23,046 bases of DNA from an uncultured Christensenella sp. Its GTDB lineage: Bacteria; Bacillota; Clostridia; Christensenellales; Borkfalkiaceae. The stretch covers positions 683-23,728 of the forward strand of contig CAJTQE010000022.1 in assembly GCA_910578655.1 (NCBI GenBank). Reading direction: 5' to 3'. The stretch's first letter is position 1, and the number at the start of each line of letters is the position of its first letter. A model generated the notes under the pieces. The model saw only the letters and a list, made by a program, of their open reading frames with translations, was not told the DNA's origin and made no database searches. Position numbers and translations under genes: made by a program. Shown here piece by piece: positions 1-8,034 of the stretch.

Positions 1-147
1 AACGGATTTCAAAAATACCAAGCCGTCCTTTATTCTTTCTTTTAGCCACGCTTTCTTGCTTGCAACTTGTATGTCCTTATTGTTAGAGATGGCACAACAA
101 ATATGCTCTGTTTCCAAATTTTCAAGTGTGAGTTTTATGTATTCCAA
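1..147 (-). CDS. GNAT-like N-acetyltransferase, N-terminal part (runs off left edge)
   Basis: A 49-codon open frame runs on the minus strand from a TTG at 147 to the window edge. Its start reads MEYIKLTLENLETEHICCAI and it continues through KKAWLKERIKDGLVF. This resembles the N-terminus of YoaP-type GNAT acetyltransferases, which open with an EHICCAIS-like stretch followed by KKxWLKExxxxGxVF. The likeness is from memory of the family, not from a search. A GGAG ribosome site lies about 10 nt upstream of the TTG, and a TTGCGT/TATAAT promoter precedes it. No ATG is available in frame, so the TTG start is inferred. The acetyl-CoA-binding part is outside the window, so substrate and completeness cannot be judged. 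Confidence 0.6.
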   Translation of the reverse strand, partial: MEYIKLTLENLETEHICCAISNNKDIQVASKKAWLKERIKDGLVFLKSV

Positions 148-187
148 ATTTTTTGTTCTCCGTTAAATTATTGTTTATCGTACAATC

Positions 188-216
188 ATTATATCACGGA
201 AAATGGAAGAACGCAA
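188..216 (-). promoter_or_regulatory. Sigma70-type promoter for the GNAT-like gene
   Basis: Minus strand: -35 TTGCGT (216-211), 17-nt spacer, -10 TATAAT (193-188). The start would fall near 181, giving a leader of about 35 nt with a GGAG ribosome site. Confidence 0.55.
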
Positions 217-302
217 CTGATTGAATTTTGCGGGAAATATAAAACATATCTATATCTCACCAGGCTACGGGTAGCCGAGTTCGTCCAAAAAAAGTACAGA
301 AA

Positions 303-335
303 AGGCACAGCTTAACGCTATGCCTAAATCTTTTT
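303..335 (+). terminator. Possible intrinsic terminator
   Basis: AGGCACAGC (303-311) pairs with GCTATGCCT (317-325) with one mismatch, around a 5-nt loop. The run TTTTT (331-335) follows five bases later. No gene is seen ending here on the plus strand, so it may belong to a lost gene. Nearby at 264-277 lies GGCTAC-GG-GTAGCC, a second short inverted repeat. Confidence 0.35.
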
Positions 336-394
336 ATTTGCATTTTATTAAATTCCTTATGGGAATTACCCTAAAAGCAAAGGGCGTTTTTTGT

Positions 395-423
395 TTGCCT
401 CTTTTGTCGCGTTATGGTATAAT
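395..423 (+). promoter_or_regulatory. Promoter of mnmA, apparently leaderless
   Basis: -35 TTGCCT (395-400), 17-nt spacer, perfect -10 TATAAT (418-423). The mnmA ATG begins at 430, seven bases after the -10, which is where transcription would start. No ribosome site lies between them. Confidence 0.65.
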
Positions 424-429
424 CAGGCT

Positions 430-1497
430 ATGAAAACCGTAGTAGTTGGTATGAGCGGAGGAGTTGACTCTTCCGTTGCCGCTCTGCTTTTGAAACAGCA
501 GGGCTACAACGTAATAGGACTTTATATGCTTAATTGGGAAGAGGAAAACGCGCAGGGCAGCTGCACTGCCGAAACCGACTTTGCCGACGTTCAACGCGTA
601 TGCGCAACTCTTGATATTCCTTATTACAGCGTAAACTTTTCCAAACAATATTACGACAGAGTTTTCGAATACTTTCTTTCCGAATACAAGGCGGGCAGAA
701 CGCCCAACCCCGACGTGCTTTGCAACCGCGAAATTAAGTTCGGCCCGTTCCGCGAATACGCCCTTTCTATGGGCGCGGACTGTATTGCAACGGGGCACTA
801 TTGCGGAATCGAACACGGCGAACGTCACCGCCTTTTAAAAGCAAAGGACGCAGGCAAAGACCAGACTTACTTTTTAAATCAAGTGCGCGAACCTCAGCTT
901 AATAACGTGCTGTTCCCCCTTTCAGACCTCACTAAAAACGAAGTGCGCGACATTGCCGAAAAGCACGGGCTTACCACCGCCGAAAAGAAAGACAGCACGG
1001 GAATATGCTTTATCGGCGAGCGTAATTTCAGAAAATTTCTGCAAAACTTCCTGCCTGCGCAGAAGGGAAAAATACTCTCTCTCGACGGCGAAAACGTCGG
1101 CGAACATATCGGGCTTATGTACTACACCATAGGTCAGCGCAGGGGGCTTGATTTGGGCGGAAAGCGCGGCGAGGACGGCAGATGGTTCGTCGTTAGAAAA
1201 GACCTTGAAAACAATATTCTCTATGTTTCTCACGGCGATGAAGCGCCGCTCTATTCAAAAGCCTGCCGGGTTTCGAAGTTGAACTGGATAGGATATAACC
1301 CTGAGCCGAAGTTTGAATGCACCGCAAAATTCAGATACCGTCAGGGCGAACAAAAAGTTTGCGTCACGTTGGGCGGCAGCTCGGCTACGGTAGAATTTTC
1401 TCAGCCTCAACGCGCAGTAACCGAAGGACAGTACGCAGTGTTTTACGACGATACTGCCTGTCTCGGCGGCGGCGTAATTGACGGCGTTATATATTAA
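430..1497 (+). CDS. mnmA: tRNA-specific 2-thiouridylase MnmA
   Basis: This enzyme adds sulfur to carbon 2 of the wobble uridine in tRNAs for Lys, Glu and Gln, using ATP and a relayed persulfide, in the cytoplasm. The 355-aa product has the family's usual length. The PP-loop SGGVDSSV is at residues 9-16. The catalytic cysteine pair is visible as C98 in [13 protein letters not shown] and C193 in [10 protein letters not shown]. The C-terminal beta-barrel region contains [10 protein letters not shown] and GGG. I chose ATG 430 rather than the in-frame TTG at 391, because the family starts with this [14 protein letters not shown] segment and the TTG lies inside the promoter. The gene is convergent with mutT, and the two share a palindromic terminator. 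No Shine-Dalgarno is visible, consistent with a leaderless mRNA. Confidence 0.96.
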   Translation: MKTVVVGMSGGVDSSVAALLLKQQGYNVIGLYMLNWEEENAQGSCTAETDFADVQRVCATLDIPYYSVNFSKQYYDRVFEYFLSEYKAGRTPNPDVLCNREIKFGPFREYALSMGADCIATGHYCGIEHGERHRLLKAKDAGKDQTYFLNQVREPQLNNVLFPLSDLTKNEVRDIAEKHGLTTAEKKDSTGICFIGERNFRKFLQNFLPAQKGKILSLDGENVGEHIGLMYYTIGQRRGLDLGGKRGEDGRWFVVRKDLENNILYVSHGDEAPLYSKACRVSKLNWIGYNPEPKFECTAKFRYRQGEQKVCVTLGGSSATVEFSQPQRAVTEGQYAVFYDDTACLGGGVIDGVIY

Positions 1498-1525
1498 AAG
1501 CGCGAACTTTTAAAAGTTCGCGCTT
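1498..1525. terminator. Bidirectional terminator shared by mnmA and mutT
   Basis: A perfect 28-bp palindrome with 14-nt arms, left arm AAGCGCGAACTTTT. It begins at the base after the mnmA stop. Its right side contains the last codons and stop of mutT (Ser-Ala-Asn-Phe-stop), so one element ends both convergent genes. A T-run (CTTTTT) follows on the plus side. Confidence 0.85.
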
Positions 1526-1896
1526 ATCCTTTTTAAAATTTCCTTGTCAGCAGGACAAAAATCAAATTGCGGTATTTGTTCCGCCGTAATCCAGCGCATA
1601 TCCTTATGCTCTAAAAGTTGCGGTTCGCCGTCGGATATGCCACAGTTAAACAAGGTTAAATGCACCGTTACATCGGGATATTCGTGTTCAACCGTCATAA
1701 AAACTTCGTGCGGCTCAACAGTTATAGCAAGCTCTTCCCGACATTCTCTGATTAACGCCTGCCGCTCGGTTTCGCCCTTTTCAACCTTACCGCCGACAAA
1801 CTCCCACAAAAGCCCTCTTGCTTTATTTTCAGGTCGCTGACAAATTAAAAACTTATCTTTATTCCATATCAACGCCGCAACTACATTAATAATCAT
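1510..1896 (-). CDS. mutT: MutT-like Nudix hydrolase (8-oxo-dGTP diphosphatase type)
   Basis: This 128-aa Nudix hydrolase is expected to clear oxidised nucleotides such as 8-oxo-dGTP from the pool. The Nudix box is clear: GKVEKGE, then seven residues, then RECREEL. The glycine normally near its end is replaced by Ala (LAI), which occurs in this branch. The N-terminal INVVAALIWNKDKFLICQR and WEFVGGKVE are typical of MutT rather than of other Nudix groups. The start is ATG 1896, 11 nt downstream of the galE stop, with a weak GGCGGT ribosome site. A longer in-frame start at 1950 would overlap galE and has no support. The gene is probably the second gene of a galE-mutT transcript. The exact substrate is inferred from family. 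Confidence 0.85.
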   Translation of the reverse strand: MIINVVAALIWNKDKFLICQRPENKARGLLWEFVGGKVEKGETERQALIRECREELAITVEPHEVFMTVEHEYPDVTVHLTLFNCGISDGEPQLLEHKDMRWITAEQIPQFDFCPADKEILKRISANF

Positions 1897-1907
1897 AAAC
1901 GACCGCC

Positions 1908-2915
1908 CTATTCCGTGTATCCTTTCGGGTTTTCGCTGTGCCATTTCCACGCGGAAGAAATGATATCCTCCATCGTCTTTTCGGGTTTCCAGCCGAGTAT
2001 TTCCCTCGCCTTTTTATTCGAAGCCGTTAAGACCGCGGGGTCGCCTGCTCTGCGTTCGCCGTAAACTACCTTTATGTCCCTGCCCGTAATCTTCTCCGCC
2101 GCGTCAATAACTTCCTTTACCGTCGTGCCCGTTTCCGTGCCCAGATTGAATATATCGCTCTTGCCGCCGTCTAAAAGATATTTAACCGCAGCGACGTGCG
2201 CGTTCGCCAAATCGTAAACGTGAATATAGTCCCTGACGCAAGTGCCGTCGCGCGTGGGATAGTCCGTACCGTAAACACTTATACTCTCCCTCACTCCTGC
2301 CGCCGCCTGAAGTATTATGGGAATCAAATGCGTTTCGGGGTTGTGCGCTTCGCCTATTAAACCGCTTTCGTGTGCACCGCAGGCATTGAAATAGCGCAAT
2401 GAAACAAACCGCAAACCGTGCGCGCTCGCCGTCCACTTGAACATCTTTTCCATTGAAAGTTTGGTTTCGCCGTAGGTGTTGGTGGGACACGTTTCGTCCG
2501 TTTCAAGTATAGGAATACTCTTCGGTTCGCCGTAGGTAGCCGCCGTGGACGAGAATACGATTTTATTTACGCCCTCTTCAACCATTGCTTCCAACAATTG
2601 CTTTGTACCGTACAGGTTGTTTTCGTAATATTTTAACGGCTTTGTCATACTCTCGCCGACAAGCGAGTATGCGGCAAAGTGGATTATCGCCTCCACCTTT
2701 TCGTCCTTTAAAACCTTTTTTACGTTCTCTTTATCTCTTATATCAACCTTATATAACGGCAGTTTCCTGCCCGTTATTTTTCTTAATCTTACTACGCTTT
2801 CCTCGCAAGAAGTGGAAAGGTTATCCAAAATTGCGACATCGTACCCGTCTGCGCAGAGCTGCGCAACCGTATGGCTGCCTATGTATCCGGCTCCGCCCGT
2901 TACCAATATTTTCAT
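1908..2915 (-). CDS. galE: UDP-glucose 4-epimerase GalE
   Basis: Interconverts UDP-glucose and UDP-galactose in the Leloir pathway and supplies UDP-galactose for cell-surface sugars. The 335-aa product has the expected length of an extended short-chain dehydrogenase. The NAD-binding GGAGYIGSH is at residues 7-15. The serine region SSTAATYG, catalytic YGETK, the RYFNACGA segment and the GTGxGxTVxEV-like LGTETGTTVKEV are all present. The start ATG 2915 fits MKILVTGGAGYIGSH and is preceded by AAGGAGCGAGT; longer in-frame starts lie upstream of this ribosome site and would read through the promoter. A strong promoter lies 28 to 56 nt upstream. mutT follows 11 nt downstream. No other galactose gene is nearby, so a role in surface polysaccharide is as likely as galactose catabolism. 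Confidence 0.95.
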   Translation of the reverse strand: MKILVTGGAGYIGSHTVAQLCADGYDVAILDNLSTSCEESVVRLRKITGRKLPLYKVDIRDKENVKKVLKDEKVEAIIHFAAYSLVGESMTKPLKYYENNLYGTKQLLEAMVEEGVNKIVFSSTAATYGEPKSIPILETDETCPTNTYGETKLSMEKMFKWTASAHGLRFVSLRYFNACGAHESGLIGEAHNPETHLIPIILQAAAGVRESISVYGTDYPTRDGTCVRDYIHVYDLANAHVAAVKYLLDGGKSDIFNLGTETGTTVKEVIDAAEKITGRDIKVVYGERRAGDPAVLTASNKKAREILGWKPEKTMEDIISSAWKWHSENPKGYTE

Positions 2916-2942
2916 ACTCGCTCCTTTTAATTTGTCGTTTAT

Positions 2943-2971
2943 ATTGTACAGCGTAATTCGCGCAATGTCAA
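2943..2971 (-). promoter_or_regulatory. Sigma70 promoter of galE
   Basis: Minus strand: -35 TTGACA (2971-2966), 17-nt spacer, -10 TACAAT (2948-2943). It sits about 16 bp downstream (in the minus direction) of the palindromic hairpin at 2988-3011. Confidence 0.75.
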
Positions 2972-2987
2972 TACCTGAAACAAAATA

Positions 2988-3011
2988 CAGCCGCGACAAT
3001 TGTCGCGGCTG
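2988..3011 (-). terminator. Perfect 24-bp palindrome, minus-strand terminator
   Basis: Two 12-nt arms (CAGCCGCGACAA and its complement) form a perfect palindrome. In the minus direction it is followed by TATTTTGTTTC, as in an intrinsic terminator. It insulates the galE promoter from upstream transcription. A near copy (21 of 24 bases) lies at 16084-16107 in the same position relative to another TTGACA promoter. Confidence 0.6.
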
Positions 3012-3029
3012 CAACACTCTTGAACAAGC

Positions 3030-3059
3030 AAACACGGTAACGCGTCCGTTACCGTGTTT
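3030..3059 (+). terminator. Hairpin, possible terminator
   Basis: A 13-bp stem: AAACACGGTAACG (3030-3042) pairs with CGTTACCGTGTTT (3047-3059) around loop CGTC. The T-run is short (TTT then ATCATTC). No plus-strand gene is seen ending here. Confidence 0.45.
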
Positions 3060-3272
3060 ATCATTCTATTCTATTTCAAGCAAATCAGAAAAACTATTCA
3101 GGGAATAATCGGTTTTATCATATCTGCTTGCAGGTCCGATACCGGCAGTTTTAAATCACCGGCTAATCCGGCATCTATTCCGGATAAGGCATATTCTACT
3201 ACAAGGCAATCTTTCGCATTCAAGCCAAGGAATTCCGCCGCCTACTCCGAAGAAGTCGGCATAAATACAAGT

Positions 3273-3575
3273 TATACAAACAGACACCCTGTATTCCCCG
3301 ATAACGGGATAAAAGAATTCAGCTTTAATTTTCCCGATTCAAACGGCAGTTATTTAATCGTTCACCATATAATGAACAGAGAAAACGGCTCGGCATTCGA
3401 TAATTTTATAAATATGGGGGCTATAGAACAACCGTTATCACCGGAAGAAACCGAGTATTTAATAAATCAAACAGAACCTGAAATTAAAAAAGAAAAATTG
3501 CCCTCTCCTTTAACACTCAATATAACTTTACAGCCTTTTGAAATACGGCTTATAGAAATTTCATTTTTAATTTAG
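3273..3575 (+). pseudogene. C-terminal remnant of a GH39 beta-xylosidase
   Basis: About 100 codons match the end of GH39 xylan 1,4-beta-xylosidases. The recognisable pieces are NRENGSAFDNFINMGA, then LSPEETEYL, then a last strand with LQPFEIRLIEISF. In full-length members these follow a TIM barrel of several hundred residues. Here nothing upstream encodes the barrel or its catalytic glutamates in any frame I read, and two hairpins (2988-3059) sit just in front. The open frame extends back to about 3054 but that part does not resemble the family. A plus-strand terminator follows at 3590. I infer a deletion remnant; expression as a functional protein is unlikely. Confidence 0.7.
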
Positions 3576-3589
3576 ATTATTAAATAGAC

Positions 3590-3613
3590 AAGGGCGGTTA
3601 AACACGCCCTTTT
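3590..3613 (+). terminator. Intrinsic terminator after the GH39 remnant
   Basis: AAGGGCG (3590-3596) and CGCCCTT (3605-3611) form a 7-bp stem with an 8-nt loop and run into TTTT. It lies 15 nt after the remnant's stop and was probably the terminator of the intact gene. Confidence 0.7.
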
Positions 3614-3662
3614 GTATCCTATATCCATTTTACAATTATGACAAAATAATTTGCCGCGCGCG

Positions 3663-3691
3663 TTGACAGCGAAAAGATAAAAGAGTATACT
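3663..3691 (+). promoter_or_regulatory. Promoter of the O-antigen-ligase-like gene
   Basis: -35 TTGACA (3663-3668), 17-nt spacer, -10 TATACT (3686-3691). The ATG at 3705 is only 13 bases beyond the -10, so the leader would be about 7 nt or less, with no ribosome site. A second -10-like GATAAT at 3695-3700 would make it fully leaderless. Confidence 0.7.
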
Positions 3692-3704
3692 GTTGATAAT
3701 ACTA

Positions 3705-5114
3705 ATGAACAGACATACATTAAAACTTAAAGCTTTAAAAGCCGCGGAGATAATGCGCACGGTTTTATCTTCCAAATATTTTCCGTTTTTAACGGCGGCG
3801 TTTACGCTTGCAGGCTACTACCTCAGCTGGGACGTAGCGCTTTTTTACTACATTGCGCTGACGGGTATACTTATGCTGTTCCTGCTTGACGATATAACGC
3901 CCGTTCTGCACCTGTTCCTTTTTATGAGCGTTTCGATTTCGCTTGTAAACACGCCATCCACCACGATGGGAAATTCCGACTACTACCACCGCCCTGAAAT
4001 ATATATACAGATTTTTACGATAGTCGGGCTGTTTATATCAGCGGCGATATGCAGACTGGTTAAAACGGTGGTTGAGGGCAAATTCAAAGTCACGCCCTCG
4101 TTTTACGGCGTTTGCGGATTCGCGTTTATACTTATTATCAACGGAATATTTACGGCGGATTACAAGCCCAAAAATTTGCTTTTCGGTTTCATTTTAGCCG
4201 CGTGCATACTCGGCATTTACTGCGTATTCAAGGACAACGTAAAATTGGATGCAGGCGGCTTCGAAACGATATCCTACGCTTTCGTTGCATTCAGTATTCT
4301 GTTATTAATCGAGCTTATCGTTGCGTACGCCACTACAGAAGAACTTTTTATAGACGGAACGATAAACAGAAATAATCTTATTTTCGGCTGGGGCATTTAC
4401 AATACTTACGGCGCTATGCTTTTAATGTGCGTGCCGGCGCCGATTTACCTTGCCGTGCGCAAGCGTTGGGGCTTCGTCTATACCGTCTATTCCTTTATTC
4501 TGTTCGTCGCCCTGTTCTTTTCGTGCAGCAGACAGGCAATGGTCGGCGGCATAGTAATTTATCCATTCTGCATAGGTATGCTGCTTACCAAAAACAGAAA
4601 CCGCTTTGCGAATATCTGCGTCCTTCTCGGCGCGGCGACCGTGGGTTTGATTCTCGCAGGCTTTTACCACGAGCAGGTGTTCAAATTCTTTAAAGTTATA
4701 ATGGAAAACCTTATTGTAGACGGAGAGCCTAACGGCAGCGGAAGGACGAAAATCTGGCGCGAGGCGATAGAATACTTCAAAAAGTCGCCGATATTCGGGG
4801 CAGGCTTCTTCGTCAAGTTCAGCTACAACAGCAATTCGGGACTGGGCTTTATCCCGCTGATGTGCCACAATACGATTTTGCAGCTATTAAGCTCATGCGG
4901 AATAGTGGGACTGATTGCATACATTATCCACCGCACACAGACGGTAATAAGCTTTTTCAGAAATATAACGCTGCAAAGAAGCTTTATTGCGCTTACCATA
5001 CTGTCGTTACTGGTAGTCTGCCTGTTCGACAATCATATATTTAATATTTTCCCTACCATTATCTACGGCGCCTTGACGGCGATATTATTAAAATCGGAAA
5101 AAAGCGACGCTTAA
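3705..5114 (+). CDS. O-antigen ligase / Wzy-type polymerase family membrane protein
   Basis: A 469-aa integral membrane protein with about ten to twelve hydrophobic segments. It carries the Wzy_C-type signature in its second half: a hydrophilic loop with GSGRTKIWREAIEYFKKSP, then IFGAGF, then CHNTILQLLSSCGIVGL. Such proteins join or polymerise lipid-linked glycans at the outer face of the membrane, here probably for capsule or wall-linked polysaccharide in a Gram-positive cell. I chose ATG 3705 over the TTG at 3693, because the TTG lies inside the promoter/leader. The gene stands alone, with its own promoter and a bidirectional terminator. No glycosyltransferase neighbours are present, so the glycan cannot be named. 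galE nearby could supply UDP-galactose, but that link is speculative. Confidence 0.8.
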   Translation: MNRHTLKLKALKAAEIMRTVLSSKYFPFLTAAFTLAGYYLSWDVALFYYIALTGILMLFLLDDITPVLHLFLFMSVSISLVNTPSTTMGNSDYYHRPEIYIQIFTIVGLFISAAICRLVKTVVEGKFKVTPSFYGVCGFAFILIINGIFTADYKPKNLLFGFILAACILGIYCVFKDNVKLDAGGFETISYAFVAFSILLLIELIVAYATTEELFIDGTINRNNLIFGWGIYNTYGAMLLMCVPAPIYLAVRKRWGFVYTVYSFILFVALFFSCSRQAMVGGIVIYPFCIGMLLTKNRNRFANICVLLGAATVGLILAGFYHEQVFKFFKVIMENLIVDGEPNGSGRTKIWREAIEYFKKSPIFGAGFFVKFSYNSNSGLGFIPLMCHNTILQLLSSCGIVGLIAYIIHRTQTVISFFRNITLQRSFIALTILSLLVVCLFDNHIFNIFPTIIYGALTAILLKSEKSDA

Positions 5115-5137
5115 AGACTGTAAATTTTGAAACCGAC

Positions 5138-5172
5138 AAAAAATCGTGCCCGGAAAAGACACGATTTTTTTT
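5138..5172. terminator. Bidirectional terminator between the ligase-like gene and the mal operon
   Basis: AAAAAATCGTG (5138-5148) and CACGATTTTTT (5160-5170) form an 11-bp stem flanked by A-run and T-run, so it works in both directions. It ends the ligase-like gene (plus) and the malK-like operon (minus). Confidence 0.85.
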
Positions 5173-5190
5173 ATTGATTAATATCATTAA

Positions 5191-5220
5191 CTCACCGCAC
5201 GAAAAAAACCGTGCGGCGAG
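5191..5220 (-). terminator. Second hairpin after the malK-like gene
   Basis: An 11-position stem with one mismatch: CTCACCGCACG (5191-5201) with the arm at 5210-5220, and an A/T-rich loop. No T-run follows in the minus direction, so on its own it is more likely an mRNA 3' stabiliser; the terminator at 5138-5172 follows it. Confidence 0.4.
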
Positions 5221-5248
5221 CCATAATGAAGAACAAAAATGAGTGAGC

Positions 5249-7162
5249 CTAAACAATGCGTATGCGGCGCTCGCTTTCCACGACGCTGACCTTAGCCGCG
5301 TCGGGCACTATGCGCACCGTACCGCTTAAATCCGCGTCGGTTTTTACGTACAGCGTCTGACCGCACGCGTTAACCCGCGCAAACTTTTCTTCGCCGTAGT
5401 CGAGCATTTCTTCGACTTCGGCTGAAATTCCGTTTTCGCCGACCGAAAGCCCGTACGCGTCCCATTCGTAGCGGAACGCCGTATTGAACGCCTTTCTGCC
5501 GGCCGTCGCGGCGAATATTTTGGTATACACCTCTTCGGGCGCGGCAAATTTAACGCCGTCTATAAGCAGGCTGTAAACCGTTGCGCCGCCCCTTTTTTCA
5601 GTAACCAGCGTACCGTCGAGCCCGTTAATGCGCGGCATGGGAAGCGCCTCGCTTCCGCCGACGCGCAGCGTTATCGACTTGTAGTCTATGCCGATGTTTA
5701 CCTCGCCCCTGCGCTCCGTGTCGGAAAGGGCGTAAAGTCTGCCGCCGTTTATTTCGAGAGTGAGCAATATTTTGCCGTTGACGGTTTCGCTGTCCGTGAC
5801 CTTGGCCTTTATGCCGCCGCCGAACTTAACCGCCGAAACGGGGATGAGCAGCTCACCCTTGCCATCCGCGCACGCGATTGCGGAGGGAAGCGTCTCGGTG
5901 ATACCGAGAAAGGTAAGCTTGCCGCCCTTGACCGAGCAGTCGAGATAGTTGAATTCGGGCATACGCGGCATAATGCTCTCTTCCGTCTCTGCGTCGAACA
6001 GATGTATCTGCTCCGTGTCCAGTGATGCGGTGCATACCGCGTCGGGCTCGAACTGCCTGAAACCGCCGGCCTTTATGATTATGCGTGTATCGGCGCCGCC
6101 CCCTGTGTTTAAATCGCCGTAAACGAGGGTTTCCGTTCCCAGCTCCTCAGAGTGGGAAATTTTCACCTTTATTTTCGCGTCGCCCGCGCCGTCGAGCGAG
6201 ACCGCCTCGGCACGGAAGCCGAGTATTACGTTTTTACTGCCGTCGAGATAATGCGGCGTGGTTTTCATAAGCGCGCTATACGGCACGGTAATTTCCGCGT
6301 CCGCGTCGGTAAATTTTATCTTTACCTTGTCGCCGGACTTTTTTAATGTGCACGCGAAAAAATTCATTTGGGGCGTGCCTATGAAGCCGGCAACGAATTT
6401 GTTTGCAGGGTACTTATACAGGTTTTTCGGCGTGTCTATCTGTTTGACGAAGCCGTCCTTCATTACCACTATGCGCGTACCCATGGTCATTGCCTCTATC
6501 TGGTCGTGCGTGACGTAGATAAAGGTTGTTTCAAGCTTTTTGTGCAGTTTGACTATTTCGCTGCGCATCTGCGTTCTCAGCTTTGCGTCGAGGTTGGACA
6601 GCGGTTCGTCCAGCAGCATTACCTTGGGGTGGCGCACTATCGCCCTGCCCAGCGCGACGCGCTGGCGCTGTCCGCCCGACATTTCCTTGGGCTTGCGTTT
6701 CAAGTATTCCGTTATGCCGAGTATCTCAGCCGCCTCGTTGACCTTTGCGGCAATCTCCTGCTTATTGTACTTGCGCATAACGGGAATTTCCTTGCCGTCC
6801 TTGCCGAGTACGGGATTACCCTCTTTATCCCTCTTGATATCGGGGATTTTTCTCATACGCAGACCGAACGCGATATTTTCGAATATAGTCATATGCGGAT
6901 ACAGTGCGTAGTTCTGGAAAACCATCGCAATGTCCCTGTCCTTCGGCTCCATACCGTTGACGACGGTATCGCCTATTTTAAGCTCGCCCGCGGTAATTTC
7001 TTCAAGACCGGCAATCATTCTGAGAGTGGTGGATTTTCCGCAGCCCGACGGACCGACGAAAACGATAAATTCCTTGTCGTCAATTTGCATATTGAAATCG
7101 TTTACCGCCTTCGCCCCGTTGGGATAGACCTTATATATATGCTTTAAACTTAAATTTGCCAT
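5249..7162 (-). CDS. MalK/MsmK-like sugar ABC transporter ATPase with long C-terminal extension
   Basis: ATPase that powers the maltodextrin importer encoded just upstream. Walker A GPSGCGKST is at residues 37-45, followed by Q-loop VFQNYALYPH, signature MSGGQRQR, Walker B VMLLDEP with the D-loop SNLDAKLR, and the H-loop THD at 218-220. Two things are unusual. An insertion of about 25 residues (about 107-132, rich in K, D and G) separates the helical domain from the signature. The protein is 637 aa, against about 370 for ordinary MalK. The regulatory TOBE-like region ends near residue 370, and the remaining ~260 residues are beta-rich with no motif I know. The start has a good ribosome site (AGGGGGAAG). 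It is the last gene of the operon, 14 nt after the malG-like gene. Sugar specificity is inferred from the neighbours. Confidence 0.9.
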   Translation of the reverse strand: MANLSLKHIYKVYPNGAKAVNDFNMQIDDKEFIVFVGPSGCGKSTTLRMIAGLEEITAGELKIGDTVVNGMEPKDRDIAMVFQNYALYPHMTIFENIAFGLRMRKIPDIKRDKEGNPVLGKDGKEIPVMRKYNKQEIAAKVNEAAEILGITEYLKRKPKEMSGGQRQRVALGRAIVRHPKVMLLDEPLSNLDAKLRTQMRSEIVKLHKKLETTFIYVTHDQIEAMTMGTRIVVMKDGFVKQIDTPKNLYKYPANKFVAGFIGTPQMNFFACTLKKSGDKVKIKFTDADAEITVPYSALMKTTPHYLDGSKNVILGFRAEAVSLDGAGDAKIKVKISHSEELGTETLVYGDLNTGGGADTRIIIKAGGFRQFEPDAVCTASLDTEQIHLFDAETEESIMPRMPEFNYLDCSVKGGKLTFLGITETLPSAIACADGKGELLIPVSAVKFGGGIKAKVTDSETVNGKILLTLEINGGRLYALSDTERRGEVNIGIDYKSITLRVGGSEALPMPRINGLDGTLVTEKRGGATVYSLLIDGVKFAAPEEVYTKIFAATAGRKAFNTAFRYEWDAYGLSVGENGISAEVEEMLDYGEEKFARVNACGQTLYVKTDADLSGTVRIVPDAAKVSVVESERRIRIV

Positions 7163-7176
7163 ATTTTACTTCCCCC

Positions 7177-8034
7177 TTATTCTTTTACGGCTCCGGCAGC
7201 CATACCGTTAATCATATACTTGACCAGACAGAAATACAAAACTATTATAGGTATTGCTATAAATATCGAACCTGCGGCAAACCGCGCGAATTCCGTTTCG
7301 CCGAGCGACATCAGCCCGACAGCCACCGTATACAAATCCTTATCGATAAGCAGCATTTTAGGCAGTATAAAGTCCGACCACGGCCAGGTGAACGATGTCA
7401 GCGCCGTGTAAACGAGCATAGGCTTCGACAGCGGAAGTATGAACTTTACGAACACCGTGAAGTTGGAAGCGCCGTCTATTCTCGCCGCCTCGTCAATCGA
7501 GTACGGTATGGTATCGAAAAAGCCTTTCTGCACCATATATCCCATAGGCGCCTGCGCCGAATATATGAGTATAAGACCCCAGTGCTGGTTGATAAGGTTG
7601 AACTGCGTCATTATCAGGTACACCGCAATCGTGCCCATAAACGACGGAAACATTCCAAGCAGCAGCGTGGCCTTCATCATAGCCTTTCTCGATTTGAAGC
7701 GGAAACGCGACATACAGTACGCCGTGAGTATAGTCAGAAGAGTGCCGAGTATGCAGCTCATAACCGCTATAAACAGAGTGTTTAAGAACCAGCGCGGATA
7801 ATTGTACATTACCGTGTCGGTGAACAGGGATTTGAACGTGTCGAACCCGTATTGGGCGGGGAAAAATCCGTCGAAAGAATATATCGAGCCCGACTTCGAG
7901 AACGACGCGAGTATCAGCCATAAGCAGGGAAAGAAAAATATAAACGCGACTAAAATCAATATACAGTAGGTTATAAGCACGTTTAATACGCGTTTTGTTT
8001 TCGTCTTAACGACCTTGACGTTTGCCTTATTCAT
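7177..8034 (-). CDS. MalG-like maltodextrin ABC transporter permease
   Basis: Inner-membrane permease subunit of 285 aa with six predicted helices. The cytoplasmic EAA loop that docks on the ATPase reads DEAARIDGASNFTVFVKFILPLSKP. It pairs with the MalF-like subunit. The ATG is preceded by GGAGGAG and overlaps the end of the upstream malF-like gene by 4 nt, so translation is probably coupled. The C-terminus ends MINGMAAGAVKE, the usual MalG-type ending in which the last residues reach the partner ATPase. Family assignment is firm; the sugar (maltose or maltodextrin) comes from context with the GH13 enzyme and the LacI regulator. Confidence 0.93.
   Translation of the reverse strand: MNKANVKVVKTKTKRVLNVLITYCILILVAFIFFFPCLWLILASFSKSGSIYSFDGFFPAQYGFDTFKSLFTDTVMYNYPRWFLNTLFIAVMSCILGTLLTILTAYCMSRFRFKSRKAMMKATLLLGMFPSFMGTIAVYLIMTQFNLINQHWGLILIYSAQAPMGYMVQKGFFDTIPYSIDEAARIDGASNFTVFVKFILPLSKPMLVYTALTSFTWPWSDFILPKMLLIDKDLYTVAVGLMSLGETEFARFAAGSIFIAIPIIVLYFCLVKYMINGMAAGAVKE

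Noticed and set aside
67..315. Plus-strand 82-codon frame at the left edge
   Set aside because: It lies antisense to the GNAT-like start and its promoter, has no ribosome site, and its residues are low in protein character.
3054..3270. Upstream part of the frame containing the GH39 relic
   Set aside because: It does not match GH39 in any frame read and starts inside a hairpin, so only the later part was called.
6368..7147. Long plus-strand frames inside the malK-like gene
   Set aside because: Antisense shadows; the minus strand carries complete ABC ATPase motifs.
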